From contig JAUICP010000001.1 in the NCBI GenBank assembly GCA_030427805.1, positions 682,001 through 746,000 on the forward strand: 64,000 bases of DNA, written 5' to 3'. Source of the DNA: Bdellovibrionia bacterium (lineage in GTDB: Bacteria > Bdellovibrionota > Bdellovibrionia > Bdellovibrionales > JAGQZY01). Positions 8,202 through 17,790 of the stretch are shown piece by piece. Numbering within the stretch: position 1 is the stretch's first letter; the number at the start of each line of letters is the position of its first letter. A model generated the notes under the pieces. The model was not told the origin of the DNA, did not search any database, and saw only the letters and a list, made by a program, of their open reading frames with translations. A program made the position numbers and the translations under genes.

Positions 8202-9464
8202 TTAACTTGCATCCTCACTGTCATCATCCATACCGCCGTAATCTTGGTTTTTCTGGAGTTTTAAACTGGGGTCGATGTCTTTGCGATTTTTCTCTTTCGA
8301 AGAAGGGTCGATTTCGAGTTTTTCGAGGTTGTCCCAACTCTTTTGCATATCCATCTCGCCCACCTTATCGTGTTGTGAGAAGTGATCTCCACCGGAAGCA
8401 ATACCTTGAAATCGAAGTTGAAAGTCTTCAGGGTTCGCAGCCTGTTTCATGCCCTCTTCAAAAGTGATTAACTTTTTACTCACAAGAACCATTAGGCTTT
8501 GATCAAATGACTGCATATTATTTCCGCGACCTTGTTCGATCGCAGACTTAATCTCTTTTGTGCGAGTTTCATCCTCGATAAGTTCTTTAATTCGAGGATT
8601 GTTTATCAAGACCTCTACGGCTGGAACAAACCCCTTTTTGTCGGCTTTGCGACAGAGACGTTGGGAAATTGTTGCCTTGAGGACAGAGGCCAGTTGTCGA
8701 CGAATTTGTAATTGCTGATAGGGCTCATAGCACGAAAGAATTCGGTTAATCGATTCAGTGGCATCGAGAGTGTGTAGTGTGGAGAGCACGAGGTGACCGG
8801 TTTCGGCTGCTACGAGGGCGATATCAATGGTTTCTTTATCTCTCATTTCACCAATGAGAATGATATCAGGATCTTGTCTGAGGGCCGCTCGAAGAGCACC
8901 AGTAAAAGAATAGGTATCAACTCCGAGTTCCCTTTGTGAAACGAGACTCTTGCGATCCCTAATCAAGTATTCAATAGGATCTTCAATGGTCAGAATATGT
9001 TTATTTTTAGTTCTGTTAATATGATCGATCATGGCAGCAAGAGTGGTTGATTTTCCCGATCCAGTGACTCCAGTTACTAAAACGAGGCCTCGCTCAAGAT
9101 CAGAGATTTTTTGCACAACACTCGGAAGTTGCAGTTCTTCTAGCTGGGGAACTTTAAAAGGAATGGTTCGAATGACCATTCGCATGGATCCACGTTGCAT
9201 GAATATATTAACGCGAAAACGGCCAAGACCACGAACACCATAACCCAAGTCGACTTCGTTGAATTCACGAAAGTGTTTCTTGGCCTCATCGTCCATCATG
9301 GAGGCTGCCATTTGTTCGATATTTTCTGACGACAATTGAGGAAGACCAGCGGCAAGGGGACGAAGCATACCGTGCTTTCGAACAACGGGAACAATCCCTG
9401 CTTTGATGTGCACATCACTGGCTCCTTTTTTTACTGCCAGCGTGAGTATTTCGTCTATGGTCAT
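8202..9464 (-). CDS. pilT: PilT-type retraction ATPase of type IV pili
   Basis: Cytoplasmic hexameric ATPase that drives type IV pilus retraction and twitching/gliding. 420 residues: PilT N-terminal domain (GASDVHIKAG), Walker A GVTGSGKST near residue 136, Walker B-like DIILIGEMRD near 200, and the His box ETGHLVLSTLHT near 221. The C-terminus carries about 60 extra polar, charged residues beyond the usual PilT end (acidic tail SSKEKNRKDIDPSLK...), so PilU is an alternative label. It stands alone, without other pilus genes. The start has a GAGGAG ribosome site. Confidence 0.9.
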   Translation of the reverse strand: MTIDEILTLAVKKGASDVHIKAGIVPVVRKHGMLRPLAAGLPQLSSENIEQMAASMMDDEAKKHFREFNEVDLGYGVRGLGRFRVNIFMQRGSMRMVIRTIPFKVPQLEELQLPSVVQKISDLERGLVLVTGVTGSGKSTTLAAMIDHINRTKNKHILTIEDPIEYLIRDRKSLVSQRELGVDTYSFTGALRAALRQDPDIILIGEMRDKETIDIALVAAETGHLVLSTLHTLDATESINRILSCYEPYQQLQIRRQLASVLKATISQRLCRKADKKGFVPAVEVLINNPRIKELIEDETRTKEIKSAIEQGRGNNMQSFDQSLMVLVSKKLITFEEGMKQAANPEDFQLRFQGIASGGDHFSQHDKVGEMDMQKSWDNLEKLEIDPSSKEKNRKDIDPSLKLQKNQDYGGMDDDSEDAS

Positions 9465-9623
9465 TACTACTCCTCAGTAGTTCTTATCGGTCGAAGAGAC
9501 TATTTCTGTGACAGGACCAATGTCGATATTGGTTAAATAGTTCAATTCCCTAAAAAAGACTCGATAGAGGCCTCTATTTGCGGTAGGAAGTAAATAACAG
9601 CCTTAGATGCGAATTAGGAACCA

Positions 9624-10115
9624 ATGGAAAAGTACAAGTTCATCATAGAAATATTAGCGACCTGTGGTTTTTTTAAAAAAGTTAAGTTCATGCCCGGTAC
9701 AGTGGGAACTCTCTGGGGATTACCACTGGCCTATGTTTTTAGCCTGGCTGGGATTCTCAATTACATGGTTCTCAGTTTCTTGTTTATTGGCTTTTCAATT
9801 TGGGTTTGCCATCTTTACGAACAATATTCGGGTGAGCATGACCAGAGTCATGTAACAATTGATGAGGTCGCTGGGTTTTTAGTGACCATGGTTTGGTTGC
9901 CGATGACGTGGCAGTCCCTTTTAGCTGGCTTTTTATTGTTTCGACTTTTCGATATTCTGAAACCCTATCCCATTAGTTATTTGGATAAAAAAGTTAAGGG
10001 CGGACTTGGTACCGTAGTTGATGATTTAGCAGCAGGCTTAGTCAGCAATATCATTTTACAGGTGATTTATACCCAAACGAATTGGCTTGGCAGTCAGTTG
10101 AGCTTTCCCAGTTGA
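9624..10115 (+). CDS. pgpA: Phosphatidylglycerophosphatase A
   Basis: Inner-membrane enzyme that dephosphorylates phosphatidylglycerophosphate to phosphatidylglycerol. The 163-residue protein matches PgpA in length and motifs: FFKKVKFMPGTVGTLWGLP near the N-terminus, the acidic TIDEVAGFLV in the middle, RLFDILKPYPISYLDK and GGLGTVVDDLAAG near the C-terminus. Several hydrophobic helices are present. The next reading frame (cinA-type) starts 250 bases later. Confidence 0.92.
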   Translation: MEKYKFIIEILATCGFFKKVKFMPGTVGTLWGLPLAYVFSLAGILNYMVLSFLFIGFSIWVCHLYEQYSGEHDQSHVTIDEVAGFLVTMVWLPMTWQSLLAGFLLFRLFDILKPYPISYLDKKVKGGLGTVVDDLAAGLVSNIILQVIYTQTNWLGSQLSFPS

Positions 10116-10365
10116 ACCGGGCTCGGGAGTCCTTCGGCCTCTAAAAATAAGCAAACACCCTTGTATTTCTGCTTAAAAAATAAGCATGTCTCCGGACTTT
10201 TCTCCAGAATTTGCCTGTAAACAAAAAGACGGCTGTGCTTCATGATGAACTGCGATATTTATGGGGCAGGTTCGTTCACTCCCTCGGCTTTAGGTTTGAC
10301 AGTAAACCCCTTCCACACCATTGTGAGAGAGTTTATTGGAATACCGGTTGAGCAGGAACGAGTCC

Positions 10366-10845
10366 ATGATTTCAAATTTAGTTGGAGAACTGGTAGAAGC
10401 TCTTTTGGCGAAAAGCCAAACTGTGTCTTTCGCAGAAAGTTGCACAGGTGGACTTCTCTCTTCTGAGCTCGCTAAACTCTCCGGTGTTTCAAAGATCTTT
10501 CAAGGATCGGTAGTAGCATATTCCAACCAGGTGAAAGCGGAAGTGTTGGGAGTAAGCTCAAAGGATCTAGAACAATTTGGAGCCGTCAGTGAGCAAGTTG
10601 CTTCGCAGATGGCAAAAGGTGTCGCCACTCGTCTTCACGCCCAATGGGCTGTGAGTATTACCGGGATCGCCGGTCCGACAGGGGGAACACCGGACAAGCC
10701 TGTAGGTCTTGTATGCTTTGGTTTATATGGTCCAAACATTGCCAAAACCAAGAGCGAGAATTTTACGGGTACTAGGGAAGAGATTCAGCAAAAGTCTGCT
10801 GAGTTTGCCCTAAAGTTTCTTTCTGAAGAAGTAAAAAGCTCTTAG
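10366..10845 (+). CDS. pncC: CinA C-terminal-type nicotinamide-nucleotide amidase
   Basis: Deamidates NMN to nicotinate mononucleotide in pyridine-nucleotide recycling. It is the stand-alone CinA_C domain (159 residues), without the N-terminal MoCF domain of full CinA. Motifs: FAESCTGGLLSSEL near residue 24, GSVVAYSNQVK, and TGIAGPTGGTPDKPVGLV. I use the ATG at 10366 with AGGA upstream; a TTG at 10336 is in frame but has no good site. It precedes recA by 73 bases, the classical cinA-recA order. Confidence 0.9.
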   Translation: MISNLVGELVEALLAKSQTVSFAESCTGGLLSSELAKLSGVSKIFQGSVVAYSNQVKAEVLGVSSKDLEQFGAVSEQVASQMAKGVATRLHAQWAVSITGIAGPTGGTPDKPVGLVCFGLYGPNIAKTKSENFTGTREEIQQKSAEFALKFLSEEVKSS

Positions 10846-10918
10846 AGCCTAGCGGATTTTGAAAGAAGCAAAGTGAGTGAGTAAAAAATTAAAAAATTGT
10901 ATAGAGGGAGGAAAACCC

Positions 10919-12082
10919 ATGGAAAAAATTAAAAAAGACGACAACAAAACAAAGGCACTAGATCTCGCACTTTCTGCCATTGAAAAACAATTTGGTAAAG
11001 GCTCCATCATGAAACTTGGTGAAGGAAAGACTCTTCATGATGATGTTGAAGTCATTCCCTCTGGTTCACCAAGCCTAGATATTGCTCTCGGAATTGGCGG
11101 TTACCCTAAAGGAAGAATTGTAGAAATCTACGGACCAGAAAGTTCCGGTAAAACGACTTTGGCTTTAACGGCCATCGCTGAAGCCCAGAAGATGGGTGGA
11201 GTCGCCGCCTTTGTTGATGCTGAGCACGCGCTTGATGTTGGTTATGCTAGAAAGCTTGGTGTGAACACTCAAGACCTTTTGATTTCGCAACCAGATACCG
11301 GTGAGCAGGCCCTCGAAATTACGGAGACTCTTGTTCGCTCTGGAGCCATAGATATTCTTGTGGTCGATTCTGTTGCGGCACTAACTCCGCGGGCAGAAAT
11401 CGAAGGCGATATGGGTGATAGTCACGTGGGGCTCCAAGCTCGTTTGATGTCACAGGCTCTTCGTAAGTTAACGGGTGCGATCAACCGCAGTAACTGTACT
11501 GTCGTTTTCATTAACCAAATTCGTATGAAAATTGGTGTAATGTTCGGTAACCCAGAGACGACAACTGGTGGTAATGCCCTTAAGTTTTACTCTTCTGTTC
11601 GCTTGGATGTCCGTCGTATCGGAGCCATTAAAAATGGTGATGATATTGTTGGTAACCGAACAGCTGTTAAGGTTGTAAAGAATAAGATGGCACCTCCGTT
11701 TGCTAAAATTGAATTCGATATCATGTATGGTGAAGGAATTTCTCTTGAAGGAGATGTTCTCGATCTCGCTGTTAAGTACGAAATGGTAGAGAAGTCGGGT
11801 GCTTGGTATAGCATTAATGGTGAGCGCATGGGACAGGGTCGCGATGCTGCTAAGAATTACTTAAAAGAGAATAAAGAGCTTCGCGATGAACTTCGCGCCA
11901 AGATCCTTTCTAAAAAAGGAATTGGTGAGGATCTCATTGATATGGAGACGGCAACGGAAGAAGAAAAGAAAGAGGCCTTAGAGAAAGCTGCTGCACAAAA
12001 GGCATCAGTTGACGAAGTTAAGGCTGTTCCAAAGCCACCGTCAAAGAAGAAGAAAACTTCGGCCATTCCTAAGCGCAAGTAA
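10919..12082 (+). CDS. recA: Recombinase A
   Basis: DNA strand-exchange protein and LexA co-protease. 387 residues: N-terminal polymerisation helix, Walker A GPESSGKT near 72, the [20 protein letters not shown] segment, and the [22 protein letters not shown] loop. The C-terminus is long, acidic then Lys-rich ([10 protein letters not shown]). The reading frame is open back to 10877, but a strong GGGAGG lies just before the ATG at 10919, so this is the start. An intrinsic terminator follows. Confidence 0.99.
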   Translation: MEKIKKDDNKTKALDLALSAIEKQFGKGSIMKLGEGKTLHDDVEVIPSGSPSLDIALGIGGYPKGRIVEIYGPESSGKTTLALTAIAEAQKMGGVAAFVDAEHALDVGYARKLGVNTQDLLISQPDTGEQALEITETLVRSGAIDILVVDSVAALTPRAEIEGDMGDSHVGLQARLMSQALRKLTGAINRSNCTVVFINQIRMKIGVMFGNPETTTGGNALKFYSSVRLDVRRIGAIKNGDDIVGNRTAVKVVKNKMAPPFAKIEFDIMYGEGISLEGDVLDLAVKYEMVEKSGAWYSINGERMGQGRDAAKNYLKENKELRDELRAKILSKKGIGEDLIDMETATEEEKKEALEKAAAQKASVDEVKAVPKPPSKKKKTSAIPKRK

Positions 12083-12108
12083 GCGACTTTGTTTACAATT
12101 TGAATTTT

Positions 12109-12137
12109 AAAAAGGGACCCACGAGGTCCCTTTTTTT
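12109..12137 (+). terminator. recA terminator
   Basis: AAAAAGGGACC (12109-12119) pairs with GGTCCCTTTTT (12125-12135) around a five-base loop and runs into seven T. It lies 27 bases after the recA stop. Confidence 0.95.
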
Positions 12138-12196
12138 GGTTTAGGAATTGCAAAATCCAAGAACAATTAAGGCAATTGTTCACAGTGGAGTTTCAT

Positions 12197-14260
12197 ATGA
12201 AAGTTAATTTGCGGTTTCTAGTCTTGTTTATTGTTACATTAACAGCATCGGGTCATGCCTTGGGCATGAGTTGCGAAGAGCTCGTCTTAGACTTCCTAAA
12301 ACCAAGCGTTCCTGAAGATTTTGTGAAGGAACAATCTGCGAGAGTTGAGGCAAAAATTGCTCCCGAAATTAAAGAGCGATTTGAAGAATTAGTCACAGTT
12401 TTACCAGATTCTTCACCGGAACAGTTTCTGCGCGGAGAAATGTATATCACCGCAGAAGGTCTCGTTTGGCGAGATAAGGGTGGTATTGAAACTCTTATGG
12501 TCAAACACTCTGACTTTGATGAGGGCTATCGAATCAGTGGATTTACAGTGAGTCCCGATGGATCAAAGGTCGCCTATCACGTAACCTTTCAGGGCCAAGA
12601 TTTGAAGCACTGGAACGCCATTCAAATTAAAAAGGGTGCGAAACCCATTTTGGAAAATCCTGTCATCAATCGAATGCAGGGCTTTTCTTGGAACGCCACG
12701 AGTGATGGACTCTATTATTCATTCTGGCACCCAAAAGATGAGGTTAAGCGCGGAGAAAAACCGATTCTTGAAACTCGTTTTCGCAGTCTCCTAGATGGCA
12801 GTGATCATCTGACCTTCGGTCATAAGAAAGCTGAGAACTTTGAAATCGCTGACCTTGACGGAGGAAAGACTCTTGTTGCCTATCGGGTTCTCAATCCTGC
12901 GGTCGGAATAAAAACGACATTCTCGATGTACAAAGGTAGTCGGCAAGAAGACGGAAGCTATAAATGGGAAGTCGTTTACCCCCGCAATAAGTATGTCGGT
13001 GTCTTTCTTGGAATTTACCAAGGAAAGGTTCTCATTCAAACAGCCGGCGAGGGAAATAATTACGGCATTTCTTCGGTTGATGTTCGAGGTGATGGTGAGC
13101 CAGTTATTGAAACCTTAGTGCCAGCTCGAAGCGATCAAGTTTTACATACTGCAGAAGTGGCGAAGGATCGTCTCATCCTCCAATACCATACCATTCCCCA
13201 TAAATATGTATCTGTTGACGTTATGGATTTGGCAAAAAAAGAAATCATTAAATCGACATCTCTTGAGTCTCTTGGAATCACTGCCTACGGAAATTTAACA
13301 CGTTTTCTATTTTCTCCCGGTGCCGAAAAAGACCGAGCCGTTTTTTCGGATGTCTACCGGGGCGATCTTGCCATCGAAATGGACTTGGCCACTGGATCTC
13401 TTGAAGTTCTTGAAAATAAAAAAGACATTAATTTTGATGCGAACAAAGTCGAAGAGGAATTTTTTGAGTTTACGGCAGAGGATGGAAGAAAGCTCTCTGG
13501 AAGAATTTATAAGCGCAAGGGAGAGGATCCCGACTTTGCATTTATGCGCTACTATGGATGGATATCCATCAAAAACTCTCCCGAACCGAGAGAGATTCAA
13601 ATGGCCCTCGAATTGGGAGGAGCTTATATCACCCTGGATATGCCAGGTGGTGGTGAAAGAGGAGAGGACTGGTTTATCGATGGATCGCGAAACCGTCTTA
13701 AGATGGTTAATTATTTAGACCAAGCCCGCGCATTTATTGAAGGCAAAATACCTAGTGTAAAAAATAAGATGGTTGCCATGGGACGATCTTGGGGTGGTTT
13801 GACATCCCTTGTTCTCGCAGCAAAACACGGGTGCAAGTACTGTATGATCAATCCCGTTGTGCCAGTGATAGATCTCATCGATATGTTTATGAATGGTTGG
13901 TTTGGTCGCATTGCCCATTCAGACTTGGCCCCTTTCATCGATGAGAATGGCGACTATGTTCTCGATAAAAAGTTTTGGGACTATGTTAAGAGTATCGATC
14001 CCATGCATTTGATCGACGATATCGAGGGTGACTTTATACTCAACCTACTTACGAATGGTCTTGATGATCGGGTCGATCAAGGTGGTAAGCAAGAGGCTGA
14101 GTTTGCCTATGAATTATTCTTACAGCTTGGGCAAGAAAACTTTAATTACCATCGATCGACAAAAGGTAATCACGGAAACCGTTTCTACCAAATATTGATG
14201 ATGTCCATTATCAAAGAACATTTTGACTTAGAATATCGACCTTTGAGAAAGGCCGATTAA
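12197..14260 (+). CDS. Secreted prolyl-oligopeptidase-family (S9) peptidase
   Basis: About 687 residues. The ATG at 12197 is preceded by GTGGAG and gives a clean signal peptide (MKVNLRFLVLFIVTLTASGHA). The N-terminal two thirds is beta-rich (beta-propeller, with TVSPDGSKVAYH-type repeats). The C-terminal third is an alpha/beta hydrolase with nucleophile GRSWGG near residue 526, Asp in NGLDDRV near 619 and His in KGNHGNR near 658: a complete S9 triad. Predicted role is cleavage of oligopeptides in the periplasm or outside. Its stop overlaps that of the convergent gene by four bases. Confidence 0.88.
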   Translation: MKVNLRFLVLFIVTLTASGHALGMSCEELVLDFLKPSVPEDFVKEQSARVEAKIAPEIKERFEELVTVLPDSSPEQFLRGEMYITAEGLVWRDKGGIETLMVKHSDFDEGYRISGFTVSPDGSKVAYHVTFQGQDLKHWNAIQIKKGAKPILENPVINRMQGFSWNATSDGLYYSFWHPKDEVKRGEKPILETRFRSLLDGSDHLTFGHKKAENFEIADLDGGKTLVAYRVLNPAVGIKTTFSMYKGSRQEDGSYKWEVVYPRNKYVGVFLGIYQGKVLIQTAGEGNNYGISSVDVRGDGEPVIETLVPARSDQVLHTAEVAKDRLILQYHTIPHKYVSVDVMDLAKKEIIKSTSLESLGITAYGNLTRFLFSPGAEKDRAVFSDVYRGDLAIEMDLATGSLEVLENKKDINFDANKVEEEFFEFTAEDGRKLSGRIYKRKGEDPDFAFMRYYGWISIKNSPEPREIQMALELGGAYITLDMPGGGERGEDWFIDGSRNRLKMVNYLDQARAFIEGKIPSVKNKMVAMGRSWGGLTSLVLAAKHGCKYCMINPVVPVIDLIDMFMNGWFGRIAHSDLAPFIDENGDYVLDKKFWDYVKSIDPMHLIDDIEGDFILNLLTNGLDDRVDQGGKQEAEFAYELFLQLGQENFNYHRSTKGNHGNRFYQILMMSIIKEHFDLEYRPLRKAD

Positions 14261-15213
14261 AGAGGTACTGAGAGAGCGACGGCGAAGACTTCGTCGTTGA
14301 TCTTTTCGTCTAAGAGATCGACGCGGTTGGTGTTGTTATAGGTAAATTGAACTTTGGCGATCTCTGCCGAATAGCTCAGGCCCGCTTTGTAATCGAGATA
14401 GTTTTTAAAGCCAAAGCTAGCCTCTGTGTTGGGGATTGAGTAACCCACTTCAGAGATAAATCCTATTTTCGAAGTTATACTCGGTGACCACTTAATGTAG
14501 TAATAACTAAATTCATCGATTTTGAAAAAGTCGGGAAAGAGGCCAAGTCCAATTCTAAAAGACTTGTAGAAGAACGCAAAGTCGTGCTGAAGAGAACTAA
14601 TCGATTCTTTAGGCACCGTATACAGTGCAGAGTAATAGCTGATACCGAGGGTCTTTCCAAAGATCAGCTGCATGTAAAAGTCATTGCGCGAATTTGAGTT
14701 ATAGCCTCTATTGTAAATCTTAGTGCCAACCTTAAAAGATGATGCAGGCTGATAGTTAAGAGCGCCCACAACCAAGGGTTGACCACGACCGAGATCGAGA
14801 CCGCGCCAGACATGGGTCGACATTAGTGTGACAACAGCCGACCAATTATCTCCCTCATCGATCTTCGTAATAAGTTCTTCGTTTGCTGGAGTTCGTTCTT
14901 TTGACTCTTCATTAGTTAGAGAAGAGTCTCCGTTTTGGGTATTGGTTTCGTCGCTTGCGACTGTTTCTTCTATCAGGGGTTCGAGGATCATTCCTACAGT
15001 GGCTTCTCCATTGAGAACGATAGCCTTGGCCTTATTCTTCTTAACCCTGGTAATTACAATTTCGGTGTCTTTAAAATTGAGGCGATCTCCAATATCGAGT
15101 GGCTCTTTATCTGAGAAAGTGAGCAATACGAGTTTGTCGCTGACTTTAACGACAACGGCGGATTGGGCCACAAGGGTGAAAAGAGAAATAAGAAGAAAAA
15201 TGATTAGTTTCAT
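14257..15213 (-). CDS. Outer-membrane beta-barrel protein, Gcw_chp-like
   Basis: 318 residues with signal peptide (MKLIIFLLISLFTLVAQSA). After it comes a small SH3-like beta domain (about 20-80), an acidic Ser/Thr/Asn linker (about 85-115), then a barrel of alternating aromatic strands. The STHVWRGLDLGRGQPLVVG segment resembles the YRGxxxxxxxPxxxG signature of the Gcw_chp/TIGR02001 family. Role unknown; localisation to the outer membrane is inferred. It converges on the S9 peptidase gene and shares the TTAA at 14257-14260 with it. Confidence 0.65.
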   Translation of the reverse strand: MKLIIFLLISLFTLVAQSAVVVKVSDKLVLLTFSDKEPLDIGDRLNFKDTEIVITRVKKNKAKAIVLNGEATVGMILEPLIEETVASDETNTQNGDSSLTNEESKERTPANEELITKIDEGDNWSAVVTLMSTHVWRGLDLGRGQPLVVGALNYQPASSFKVGTKIYNRGYNSNSRNDFYMQLIFGKTLGISYYSALYTVPKESISSLQHDFAFFYKSFRIGLGLFPDFFKIDEFSYYYIKWSPSITSKIGFISEVGYSIPNTEASFGFKNYLDYKAGLSYSAEIAKVQFTYNNTNRVDLLDEKINDEVFAVALSVPL

Positions 15214-15366
15214 ACCAAAACTTAATTTTAAGGAGCTCTGGCGCTAAAGCAATAGAGGTGAAATCTTCATGTCTAAAGGCTATTTGAATCAGGTTCTAGG
15301 CCTGGTCTGGCTGGCTAGAGAGTCTGGGTGTAAAATGTATTTTGAAAACGAAAACTTGATTTTAAT

Positions 15367-16077
15367 CTAAGTGTCACCTGATATTTTTTGCAGAGTCTTG
15401 TTTCTACGTTTATCAAGAATGACTTGTTTGATGCTGAACTGGTCGCCGACGGCAAGGCGAGTTCCGAAAAACCCAACGGCCGCACCAAAAATGAGGTCCG
15501 AAAAAAAGTGGTTAAAAACCATGGGTCGAGTCAGAGCGATTGTAAATGAAAAAATAAATACATAGGGTGCGTACTTACGATAATAAATCCAAGTGATGGC
15601 AAAAAGACAAAAGACGACTTGCGTATGGCCGCTTGGAAAAGATTGATAGACGTGAGAGCCATTGAAGGGAACGAACGTAAATGGATCAAAAGTATCGCTA
15701 CCATAGGGGCGCATACGACCAAAGAGAAACTTCAGTAGAATGGTTAAAATTCCGCAGAAAAGGAGGGAGTAAAAGAGGTGAAGGCTCGCTCGTGAGAATT
15801 TTCGAAGCTTGCGCAACCATTTAAAATCTCCAGCCGCTACGTAGATCATAATGCCATAGCGCGTGATAATAAACGAGAAGAGTGATCCAAAAATCAGGTA
15901 ACCGGCGTCGCCCAAATCCGTAATAAAATGAATGATCTCGTAATAAGGGGGGACTCGTGGTTTTAGGAAGAGGAGGAGCCTTTGGTCAATGAATGCCATT
16001 GAAAGTAAAATCAAAGTGATGAGCCAGAGTGCCTGACCCATAAAATTTTTTGCGAGAAAAACATTTTTAAGTGACAC
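15367..16077 (-). CDS. PAP2-family membrane phosphatase
   Basis: Integral membrane phosphatase of the type-2 phosphatidic acid phosphatase family, acting on lipid phosphates or undecaprenyl diphosphate. The three family motifs are present: KFLFGRMRP, FPSGHT, and RPMVFNHFFSDL. It has five or six hydrophobic helices. The start is uncertain: the frame is open to a GTG at 16137, but that would overlap the divergent gene at 16128, so I take the GTG at 16077; ATG 16041 is also possible. No clear ribosome site helps the choice. Confidence 0.8.
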   Translation of the reverse strand: MSLKNVFLAKNFMGQALWLITLILLSMAFIDQRLLLFLKPRVPPYYEIIHFITDLGDAGYLIFGSLFSFIITRYGIMIYVAAGDFKWLRKLRKFSRASLHLFYSLLFCGILTILLKFLFGRMRPYGSDTFDPFTFVPFNGSHVYQSFPSGHTQVVFCLFAITWIYYRKYAPYVFIFSFTIALTRPMVFNHFFSDLIFGAAVGFFGTRLAVGDQFSIKQVILDKRRNKTLQKISGDT

Positions 16078-16127
16078 GGAGCTATGGTACTCGAAAACTG
16101 ATAAAAAAAGAAGTTTTAAGGGTAAAT

Positions 16128-17639
16128 ATGAAATCACTAGCCATCGGTATTTTTAGCGCAGTGCTGTTAATTAAAGTCTTTCTCGCGGTAACCACGGGTC
16201 TAGGTGACGACGAGGCCTATTATTGGAATTGGGCCCAGTTTTTAGACTGGAGCTACTTTGACCACCCGGGAATGGTTGCCTGGCTCATTCATTTATCAGA
16301 GTCGATTTTTGGGCGGAATGAATTCGCAGTGCGCTTTCCTTCGATTTTGATTTATGCCCTATCGAGCTTTTTTATCTACCGTGTGGCGGATGAGCGCTAT
16401 GGCAAAAAGGCTTCCTACCTATCAATCATATTTTACGCTCTGATTCCCGTCTTCTTTATTGGTAGCACGATGATGGTTCCAGATATGCCGCTTCTCTTTT
16501 TCTGGAGTCTCTGTATTTACCTCACCCATTTATTGATGAAAACTTCGGACAGCAAAAATTACTTTTGGCTCTTTGTAGCACTTGGTTTTACCCTTGGGTT
16601 TTCATTCTTGTCGAAATACCCAGGTGTTCTACTTTTTGGAAGTTTGGGAATCCTCTATCTTTTTGGCCACTGGAAAATTCGACCGAAGTGGTACCACATA
16701 TTACTGACCCTAGTGGCTTTTATGGTCGCAAGTTCTCCTGTAATGATTTGGAATTTACTCAATGATTGGCCCAGTTTTGCCTTTCACCTTTCTGATCGCC
16801 ATCAAGGAGGTCATTTTAGTGTCGGTCGTTGGTTTCAGTTTTTAGCGACGCAGTTAATTTTTCTATCGCCGTCATTCTTTGTTTTATTTGTCGTCGTTTT
16901 GATTAAACGAATGGATCTCAGTTATATTTGGAAGTTTAAGACTCCCCAAGACAAACAAAATGATCTCTTCTTTTCGAGTTTTGCTTTGCCCAGTCTTTTG
17001 CTCTTTGGCCTACAGCCTTTGATGTCTGACTTTAAGCCCCATTGGATCGCTCCGGCCTATTTGGCACTGATTCCACTGGCCTCTGATTATTTTTTAAAGC
17101 TCTTGTCTGGTGCAAAAAAGAAACGACTTTGGGCCTTTATAAGTTGGGGTAGCCTTGGCTTTGTGATTTTTTTCAATATGTTCTTTGTCTTTGCAACTCA
17201 ATATCCAGTCATTGCAAAGCTCCACGTGGTTTTTAATCCCGATCAAAAGTGGCAAGCCCGCTTTGATATCACTAACGATCTCTACGGGTGGCCAGATTTA
17301 GCAAAAGAGCTGAATGAGTTAACAGCAAGCGAGGAGAGGGAGTTCGTTATTTCGAGCCATCGCTACCAGCTAGCGGCCCCTTTGAGCTTTTACTCGGGCC
17401 TACAGGCTTTATCAATTGGTGCTCATTCGAACCAGTACAACTATTTTCAGAAGGGTCTTGAGAAACACAAGGGCAAGGTTATCTACTTTGTTGAAGATAA
17501 TCGGTATAAACGAAGTCCTCAGGACTCTATGCAGGCTAAAGAGTGTTCCGAGATTAAAAAGGTTCAAGCTCACCGCTATGGGGTTTTAGCCAGAGAATTC
17601 AAGATCTGGCGCTGTGAAGAGTTTTTGGGTCCCAAATAG
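16128..17639 (+). CDS. GT39/ArnT-like membrane glycosyltransferase
   Basis: 503-residue polytopic inner-membrane protein of the PMT/ArnT type, which uses polyprenyl-phosphate sugars. The conserved acidic pair in the first loop is present (LGDDEAYYWNWAQ near residue 27), followed by FDHPGMVAWLIHLS and about ten hydrophobic helices, then a soluble C-terminal tail of about 120 residues. The start at 16128 (MKSLAIGIF) has AAGGG upstream; the longer frame from 16071 does not. It is divergent from the PAP2 gene, which may process the matching lipid carrier (inference). Confidence 0.85.
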   Translation: MKSLAIGIFSAVLLIKVFLAVTTGLGDDEAYYWNWAQFLDWSYFDHPGMVAWLIHLSESIFGRNEFAVRFPSILIYALSSFFIYRVADERYGKKASYLSIIFYALIPVFFIGSTMMVPDMPLLFFWSLCIYLTHLLMKTSDSKNYFWLFVALGFTLGFSFLSKYPGVLLFGSLGILYLFGHWKIRPKWYHILLTLVAFMVASSPVMIWNLLNDWPSFAFHLSDRHQGGHFSVGRWFQFLATQLIFLSPSFFVLFVVVLIKRMDLSYIWKFKTPQDKQNDLFFSSFALPSLLLFGLQPLMSDFKPHWIAPAYLALIPLASDYFLKLLSGAKKKRLWAFISWGSLGFVIFFNMFFVFATQYPVIAKLHVVFNPDQKWQARFDITNDLYGWPDLAKELNELTASEEREFVISSHRYQLAAPLSFYSGLQALSIGAHSNQYNYFQKGLEKHKGKVIYFVEDNRYKRSPQDSMQAKECSEIKKVQAHRYGVLAREFKIWRCEEFLGPK

Positions 17640-17790
17640 TCGCTAACCCCCTGAAACCTGGTGAATAATTTTCAATTGCTGGGTTAATTTGCCATTTAAA
17701 CGGGGTTTGATAGGGCTTTGAAAAAGCTCCCATTGAATCTGCGCTTTCCCTGTATTATCTAAGGCTTAGGAAACAAGCCAGGAATCGAAG

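Noticed and set aside
10242-10466. 74-codon open frame upstream of the CinA-type gene
   Set aside because: It overlaps the start of the CinA_C gene in another frame and has no ribosome site or recognisable protein character.
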